From Calliopum simillimum (Eukaryota > Arthropoda > Insecta > Diptera > Lauxaniidae): a stretch of 64,000 nucleotides of DNA. Made by a program: the position numbers and the translations under genes. Positions 57,331-64,000 of the stretch are shown piece after piece. The stretch is from NCBI GenBank assembly GCA_951812925.1, contig OX638370.1:99958897-100022896 (forward strand), read 5' to 3'. The notes beneath the pieces were generated by a model. The model had not been told where the DNA came from. It worked only from the letters and a program-made list of their open reading frames with translations, and searched no databases. The first letter of the stretch is position 1. Every line of letters starts with the position of its first letter.

Positions 57331-59015
57331 CTTGTTTTTCTCTAGCTACTACTGAAAAATGAATTGCACGGCACACTATTATGTTAATAAATTTTAAAAT
57401 AATATTGATTACCCCATTTTTTTTCTGGAAAATAGTTCCTAGATATAGGCGGAGAAGTTGATATTTTTTTAAATCCCTGGTCTATGTTAAATATTTTCAA
57501 AAAAAAAAAAAAAAAATGTTTCCAAAATCTTTAAATACTACACCTTTTCAAGTTCAAAATGAGAATGTGTAAAATTATAATGAGAATATATAAATTGATA
57601 TTGAGAATTGTAAATTCATATTTAGGAAATAAAAATTAATAATGAGAAATGTAAATTCATATTCAGAAAATATAAATTGATAATGAGAAATAATAAAATG
57701 ATAATGGGAACCTGTAAATTGATCATGAGAAGTGAAAATTCTTATTGAGAAAATAAAAATTAATAATGAGAAGATATAAATTAATATTGAGAAGATGTAA
57801 AATCAAAATGAGAAGCTGTTATTTTGTGAAATAGATGCATCAACATATCTACTCTACAGCACTCATATTGTTAAATGCAACCGCATCCGCAAAAACGCAA
57901 CTGAGTGTTGTAAAACTCTCTTTATTATTGCAGCCGCTGCTCGCACACACCGGGGGCATTATCAGTGGGTATATGAAGATCCGATTTGACATTCATCTTA
58001 CTTTTAGCACAAATGTTCTCAGTAGGAATGAGCATAGGCGAATAAGGACTCAGACGCAAAACTGTTGCCTCTCCTGCCGAATGCTCCACCACTGCTGCGC
58101 CTATGTTCTAATGATTTGGGGTGCTATCGCAAACTATGTATAGCTAAGTCTCGTGCATTATTGTCTCTTTCTTGCCATCGCTCTATGACCATTCCAACCC
58201 AATCACCACATGTATTGGTACTGAATGATCCTCTTATACGAAATATTCTCATTTTGTTTTTACATTTTCTCATTATGAATTTATATCTTCTCATTATCAA
58301 TTTTTATTTTCTAAATAAGAATTTCCACTTCTCATTATAAATTTACAGGTTCCCATTATCATTTTATATTTTCTCAATATGAATTTACATTTCTCATTAC
58401 ACTGTACTAGTTGAAAATTTGGTCGGACGGGAAATAGGTCATCCTTACCTAATTCGGGCATGGGGAATTCAGTGATGTTAACCGTTTTGCTGGATTGGTT
58501 CATCGCTCCATACAAAAAGTTCAAATCAAAATTTCGTCTAGAAAGTGGTGTTCTTCATAAAGAATCTTTTATTTAATTATGATGAATCAATGATTTTTCA
58601 TCAAAAGTATGTTTTCCCGTTCAGGATGTATTAATTGGCAATGGAGTTGTTAATTTTTTTATCAATTCATCGGATACTTCTTAACTTTAACGTGAATTTT
58701 TATCGAATTTTCTTATAGAGTGGGCGCTAGACGAACTTGAGTATGCAAAATATGAGTACGAAAAACTGAGCTGAGTTTCTCATAAGTCTGACTATGAGTA
58801 ACAAAAAAGTGGATGCTGCCAGAAACTGGTCCAGTCCAAATATGGTTTCCGTTCTCAGTTTTTATAGCAATTTATGATGGATCGGGACCTTCTTATTACG
58901 ATTATGTTATTGGTTTTTTTCTATCACGTCAGGACCCTGAGTTATCCCTGCACAAAAGTAAAAAATTCACTGTTTTGAGGTTTATAAAAAACTATATAAC
59001 AAAAACAGCAAATAG

Positions 59016-59917
59016 TAGAGTAGAACGGGGTAATGTCGTGCAGGGGGTAATGTCGTGCACTGGCTGTTTTAGCCCAAGGAATTGAATGATTTACCAACTG
59101 TTCGTAAGGTAGGGACCTGCTGACCTACTGAGCTTATGCATATAATATTAGCAATTTTCACCAGTTCGTCTCTACAGAGTAACATTTTTTTCAAAAATTA
59201 CGCTTTTGGCACGATAAAAGTGTTTTTTCATCGGGTCAGAAAAATAATTTTCCTTGCGGGAAAATATACCAGGTAAGTGTTTTCTGAAACGAAATATCCT
59301 GCCAAAGAAAAGAAGTATTTGATTCCTAAAAAAATTTTGGGCTTCACCGAGTTATCAAAGTTGACCTTTAAAACGACCATTGGGGTAATGTCGTGCACAT
59401 TCACTTACACAAACACAATTTCTCGCTACACAAATTTTGTTACACACGGATGTAACCAACGAAATTATCTTTCGATCGGATGCTTACTCGTTGCATTCGC
59501 TTGAGATGTACGGCTTTGCGAGCATGTCAAAGTTGAGTGCACGACATTGCCCCGTTCTACTCTACACAACATATTATGTACTTCACACTTGTATAATAAT
59601 GAATAAATACATGATAATGCTAAATCTCCTCTAATAGAACCACTACCTATCATTTTTCACACATTTTGGTACCTTTACTATACTCGGAAAACAATGCACG
59701 ACATAACCCCACAAATTTTGAGGGGGGTAATGTCGTGCACATTTTTTTTTTCTTCACTTACACAAACACAATTTCTCGCTACACAAATTTTGTTACACAC
59801 GGATGTAACCAACGAAATTATCTTTCGATCGGATGCTTACTCGTCGCATTCGCTTGAGATGTACGGCTTTACGAGCATGTCAAAGTTGAGTGCACGACAT
59901 TGCCCCGTTCTACTCTA
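59016..59917. mobile_element. Nested MITE with GTAGAACGGGGTAATGTCGT ends and internal duplication
   Basis: Starts TAGAGTAGAACGGGGTAATG and ends with the complement CCCCGTTCTACTCTA at 59917. A ~165-bp block (ACACAAACACAATTTCTCGC to the terminus) occurs twice in direct orientation, at 59405-59565 and 59758-59917. So either the right half was duplicated or two elements inserted side by side. GGTAATGTCGTGCA recurs four times near 59030, 59047, 59386 and 59726. Confidence 0.75.
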
Positions 59918-60611
59918 ATATTAATTTTTATTAATGACAACTGATAGCAAAAATTACCCTTAACAAGCCGTACTTTAATTATTTTTCAATTGGATCACCA
60001 CATCCTGAGTAATAAGCCCTTAAAAACAGGATAACAATAACATCCAAAGGCTATTTCCGGATCGATAACTAAAAACTTTAAATTTTATTAATTTTATTAT
60101 TTTATTGCAAAAATTTCAAGCTTTTAGAGAACAAAATCATATGACAAATGACAGTTCTATTCTAGATTTAGTGAATAAACCCAAAAATTAAAATTTTAAG
60201 AAAATTCGGAAAAAATTAACGTTAAAGTAAAAAAATATCCAATAAATTGATCTAAAAGTTAGCAATTCGACTGTATATTGATTCATCATGAACGGGAAAA
60301 TATACTTTTGATGAAAAATCATTGATTTATTTGATGTTACTAAGAGATCCTTTATGAAAAACACGTCTAGACGTAATTTTGATTTGATCTTTTGTATGGG
60401 GTGATGAACCAATCCAGCAAAACGGTTAGCACCACTGAATTCCCCGTACCCGAATTAGGTAAGAATGACCTATCTTCCGCAAGACCAAAAGAAAGGTCCC
60501 AAAAACTAGTATAATCAATTTATACATACTTTCTCAATATGAATTTACAATTCTCAATATCAATTTATATATTCTCATTATAGTTTTATACATTCTCGTT
60601 CTGATTCTATA

Positions 60612-61155
60612 CCCTGCAGTAAAAATATGAGACAGTCTAAAAAATACTAGTTCACGTTTAATACTTGCCCGAAACTAGTGAAAAAAGGATGCAGTGGGGG
60701 CCAGTTTGATATCAGTTTGTAGTTTGTAGGGGCAAATAAATTTGAATCGTGACGAACACAAATTACAATTTTCGTTTTTTGCTTTTGAAATATTTTGTGT
60801 TTTGTGTCACTTGAATTGTGTGTCAAAATAAATTGTGGAAAAAAAAAATAATATTAATGAATTCTTTTTTGATAATGCTGTTATGAATGTAATTAAACTT
60901 TATTTTATTTGTTTTAAGAAAATATAAATTCAAATCAAAAAAAAAAAAAGTATTACTATAGGACCACTTCATACCACAACTATCCCCGGACTGGTGTAAA
61001 CGTAATGCATAAGGGGCCAATTGAAATTTCGTAGGACATCAACACACAAAAAAGAACAGTTGCTTGTATGCAAAAGGGATTGAAGTCGGACTAGTACTGG
61101 TTAGTACAGGACTAGTCAATGGACTACGCGTGAACTAGTCCTTTTGCCTGCAGGG
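60612..61155. mobile_element. Nested element with CCCTGCAG termini
   Basis: The ends CCCTGCAG and CTGCAGGG, flanked by TA (60610-60611 and 61156-61157), split the outer element sequence GATTCTA/CTTTCTCATTTTG. Subterminal ACTAGTTCACG is inverted on the other side (CGTGAACTAGT). About 544 bp, non-coding. Confidence 0.75.
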
Positions 61156-61345
61156 TACTTTCTCATTTTGAGCTTGAAAAGGTGTAATTGCTAGAAAAAA
61201 AATTTTTTCTTGAAAGCCTTGCTTAAGCTTTTACGTTTAAATTCTTAAGTGGCCCACTTGAGAAATTTTTTCCCATTTGCAGATTATTGTTGACTTAGCT
61301 CAATTCTGCCAAAAACGGAAAATTCGTTATAAAAAAAAGCGCGGG

Positions 61346-61514
61346 AAGGCTTGAAATAGTTTCTTGACACCCGTGTCAAAGCAATAACGGCAATATAGTT
61401 TACTATAAGCAAAAAGAAGCCAGCAATTAGTTTTATTTGTACCGCTGAAAAATTGTGTCACCTTTGCGAGGCCTGATTTCAAAATATTTGCTAAAACTGA
61501 ATATTCTTCAGACA
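61346..61514 (+). promoter_or_regulatory. Conserved 5' module of RING gene 5
   Basis: AAGGCTTGAAATAGTTTCTT, GACACCCGTGTCAAAGCAAT, AACGGCAATATAGTTTACTA and GTGTCACCTTTGCGAGGCCT, ending AGACAATG. Same order as in copies 2-4. Confidence 0.55.
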
Positions 61515-62373
61515 ATGTGTGCCAATATTATTTGTTTAATTTGTAATGAGTGCTATATTAGTACTGATGAAATAATCGCCACTGCTTGTGGTCATATTTT
61601 TCATAAAAAATGTCAAAAATATTGGATCGAATGGTAAGTTAATCCCTCTGATGAGTCATTTTAGTCTTCATATGAACTATGTTTTTTTTTCTTCGTTTAG
61701 CTCACGAAGATGTTATCAATGTCCCAAGCAATTATCCACCGCCGATCGAAGGATATATCCTGCATTCTCAGATACTGCAGACAGAAGTAGTGAAAACCTT
61801 GAGTTGAATAAAGAATTAGAGAAATGCAAAAACTTTACGGAGGAATTACAAGACAAACTTCTTGAAACTGAAAAATTGTATGAAGATTTGCAGAAAAAAT
61901 TTCAGTTGTTGCAAAAACAATCGAAAAGAGAACAATTTCAAATTCAAACTCTTGAAAAAATTTTAATGCAGCCGCAGGAAAAAAACTATACGTTCTCCAG
62001 TATGAATAGTACAATAAAAAGTTCTACGTTCTCCAGTATGAATAGTACAATAAAAAGTTCTACGTTCTCCAGTATGAATAGTACAATAAAAAGTTCTACA
62101 CTCAATGAGGCTTATTGGTGCATTTTGATCGAGACACTTGAGGATGAATTGAATATTTTAAGCAAGCAGCTTAATATTGAATTGAATTTCAGTGATCAGA
62201 AGCCACAAGATGATTTGAGTGAACGAATTATGAATCTGATTAAAAATGTTTCGTTTATGGTGCGTGTTAACGAGAAAATGGAAAAAGGAAGTGAAAAAGA
62301 TCAGAGCCAAGTATATCACTCGTATTGCAGTTGGACTAGATCGTTTATGGAAAAACTTGATGGATTGACGTAA
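61515..62373 (+). CDS. TRAIP-like RING/coiled-coil protein, copy 5
   Basis: Exons 61515-61633 and 61701-62373, 67-bp GT-AG intron (codon TG|C), 263 aa. RING ligands C7, C10, C25, H27, H30, C33, C44 and C47 with W37 present; the junction segment reads WIECSRRCYQC. The linker RRIYPAFSDTADRSSENLEL leads to a coiled coil of about 60 residues. Three almost identical 36-bp units follow (TFSSMNSTIKSS), the most homogeneous of the set, then ETLEDELNILSKQLNIELNF and the ERIMNLIKNVSFMVRVNEK block. The tail differs: about 11 residues present in copies 2-4 are missing and the end is rewritten (HSYCSWTRSFMEKLDGLT). Poly(A) signal AATAAA at 62527-62532. Starting at 61588 would read the intron and lose the RING, so it is rejected. 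Confidence 0.78.
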
Positions 62374-62532
62374 GCCATTCTCGGCTGCAGTAATATGACA
62401 AGAATCCAAATGCTGGCATTATGGGTGGTAGTGTTAATAATAAATAACAAAATCTGTGGCTCATTATTATGGATCCTGATACAAAGGAAGAAATTAATTT
62501 TAATAGTTTTTAAGTGGATCTTATACAATAAA

Positions 62533-64000
62533 AAACAAATAAAAAAAGGAGTTAAAATTTTTTCCATGATCATTTAGTTGTTGCACAAAGCCGTTTCATG
62601 CAAAATTTCGTCTTTTTTTCTTATTACAACCTCAAAAGTTGTGTGGTTCATTGTAAAAGTGACGTAAGACACTTCCAATTATTGCCATAATATGAATTGG
62701 CCGCCATTTTGTTAGAAATGAAGAAGTTCACTCGAAAGTGTAGAATTTATGGCATTGAGTTAGAAAAATGATAACGGTCAAAGTATTGATTCCTGTGTTG
62801 ATGAACATTTCTTCTCGTCTTACGACATTTTAATTCTATGTGGTCGCGCGGAAAAACCAGGTAACTCCATTTTTTTGGAAAATGAGAAAACCATGAAAAA
62901 TGGAATGTTTTTTGATTTACAATCATTCTATCTAGAGCGAAATTTAAATAATGCATATCATTTCCAAGTTATTAAGAAACAAAAAATTGCGTTAATGATA
63001 CATTTTGAGAAATAACAAGGTAACTCCATACCGTTTGCGGAAAAATCAGGCAACTCCACAAATTTTTTAATTTAACTAGAAAATTCAACAGAAATCCAAA
63101 TACAATTTCCGATTTCGATTTTGCTGAAATTTGGTACATGGTTTCGTTTCATGCCTAGTCTTTGAGAAATGGGAAAAAAAAAAATTTTCCGATTTGGCTT
63201 GTGGAGTGCAAAAAATGGAAAAATCCGTAAAATATGACGAACTCTCCTCAAATAATTGTCAATAACTTGGCAATTTCTTAACCGAATTTCATGTTTAGAC
63301 CTGTTTTGGAAAGGTATTGAATCAGGCTATAAGCTTAAAATTTAAGCTTAAAAATTTCGTAGTTGATAAAAAGTCCTTAATTTACTACTATTTGTGCCCT
63401 GTGCCCAGGTACACCTTTTTTACATTTCAAAATATATTTTTTGAAAAGACAAAAAATAATCTTTCATATGAAAAAGAGAGAAAGTTGGTATGTCTCGAGG
63501 CTTAGAAGCTATGATTTTTTGAAAATTTAAAAAAATGGTCCGACCACAAAATGGCCCATAACAGAAACATTTCTTAACACATTTTCTTGCTTGGACCATT
63601 TTTAGAAAGGTATTGAATTACGCTATGCGCCCAAAGTAATTTTTGTATTGGGAAAAAAGTACTAAATTAACTACTATTTTAGTACTAAGCGACAAAAATC
63701 GCTATAGTACATTTTTTTCGACCTTCCAAAATATTTTTCAGGAATAGGAGACAAAACTACCTTTCACATGAATTTAAAATTAAGATGGTTTCTTTAATGG
63801 TACAGGAGAAGTGATTTCAGTACACGCAATATTTCGTGTAATGTAAGTTTTTTTTTGTAATTTACATCATTTTAAATTCCTCGAAGAATTTTGAAAATAA
63901 AATACGCCGTGCTGCAGTACGGTTACGGCCTAAGGGAACAAAACTATAAAATTTCTGGGTCCCTGGTATGGCTTTTACATATTGAAAAGCGTTGGAGAGT
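62533..64000. other. 3' flank of RING copy 5 and intergenic sequence
   Basis: The first 200 bp follow the 3' flank shared with copy 4 (GCCGCCATTTTGTTAGAAAT). After that a phrase AGGTAACTCCAT recurs (62859, 63009, and as AGGCAACTCCA near 63047), probably an old repeat. No sixth RING copy and no other gene is visible up to the window edge. Confidence 0.45.

Larger units (their letters stand above)
57541..61184. mobile_element. 3.6-kb nested foldback with TA target duplication
   Basis: The ends CACCTTTTCAAG and CTTGAAAAGGTG are flanked by TA (57539-57540 and 61185-61186). The paralogous spacer upstream of copy 4 reads ATACTAGTTGCTAC (near 52818) without an insert. Just inside the ends are arrays of ~24-bp units such as TAATGAGAAATGTAAATTCA (57556-57820; complements at 58245-58400 and 60530-60600). 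A second pair of long arms is at about 58405-58690 and 60190-60515 (CATCCTTACCTAATTCGGGC, TCAAAAGTATGTTTTCCCGT and complements). Two further elements are nested inside (59016-59917, 60612-61155). The unique part at 57830-58240 is not recognised. No transposase found. Confidence 0.85.

Overview
The window reads as nuclear DNA of a higher dipteran, most likely a tephritid fruit fly. It is AT-rich, gene-poor and packed with transposon remains. The evidence is: an intact fly-type RNA polymerase II subunit gene (RPB9/RpII15); two near-identical mariner elements with D,D41D catalytic spacing, the spacing of the rosa lineage first described in Ceratitis; short 62-68 bp GT-AG introns; and a broken copy of the neural adhesion gene neuroglian. 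There are no bacterial features.

Layout. 1-16 kb: RpII15 on the minus strand (1632-2021), a TA-flanked MITE, one decayed mariner and long stretches without a gene. 16.45-19.98 kb: a composite TIR element with CACTC ends, subterminal repeats and an apparent TT target duplication. Between its ends lie a foldback element and a neuroglian pseudogene that still contains introns, so it looks like a host gene fragment captured by a DNA transposon. 20-39 kb: a second, full-length mariner with an open transposase (23315-24617), a deleted mariner with long TIRs (34.2-34.9 kb), the 3' end of a LINE with RNase H (36-37.3 kb), tRNA-like promoter fragments and several small MITEs.

39.6-62.4 kb holds the main feature: five tandem genes in the same orientation (39808, 43446, 49345, 54901, 61515). 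Each has a short first exon carrying most of a RING-H2 finger, a 62-68 bp intron in the same phase, and a second exon with the last RING cysteines, a coiled coil and, in copies 2-5, a distinctive conserved C-terminal block. The RING resembles TRAIP/no poles. I read the array as a lineage-specific expansion of short TRAIP-like proteins (188-263 aa). A 36-bp in-frame repeat has grown from one degenerate unit to two and then three units across the copies. Copy 1 has lost its C-terminus by frameshift. Copies 2 and 3 are very recent duplicates.

Each spacer between the RING genes has been enlarged by a different insertion: a pogo/Tigger-like element (41797-43041), a hAT-like foldback (47613-48897), another foldback with 8-bp target duplication (50277-51610), a 1.7-kb giant inverted repeat (52.96-54.64 kb), and a 3.6-kb nested foldback with TA duplication (57541-61184). 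Because the spacers are paralogous, uninterrupted sister copies show the empty sites for several of these insertions. Removing the insertions leaves an ancestral repeat unit of roughly 2-2.5 kb for most intervals. All family assignments rest on motif recognition by eye; no database search was run.
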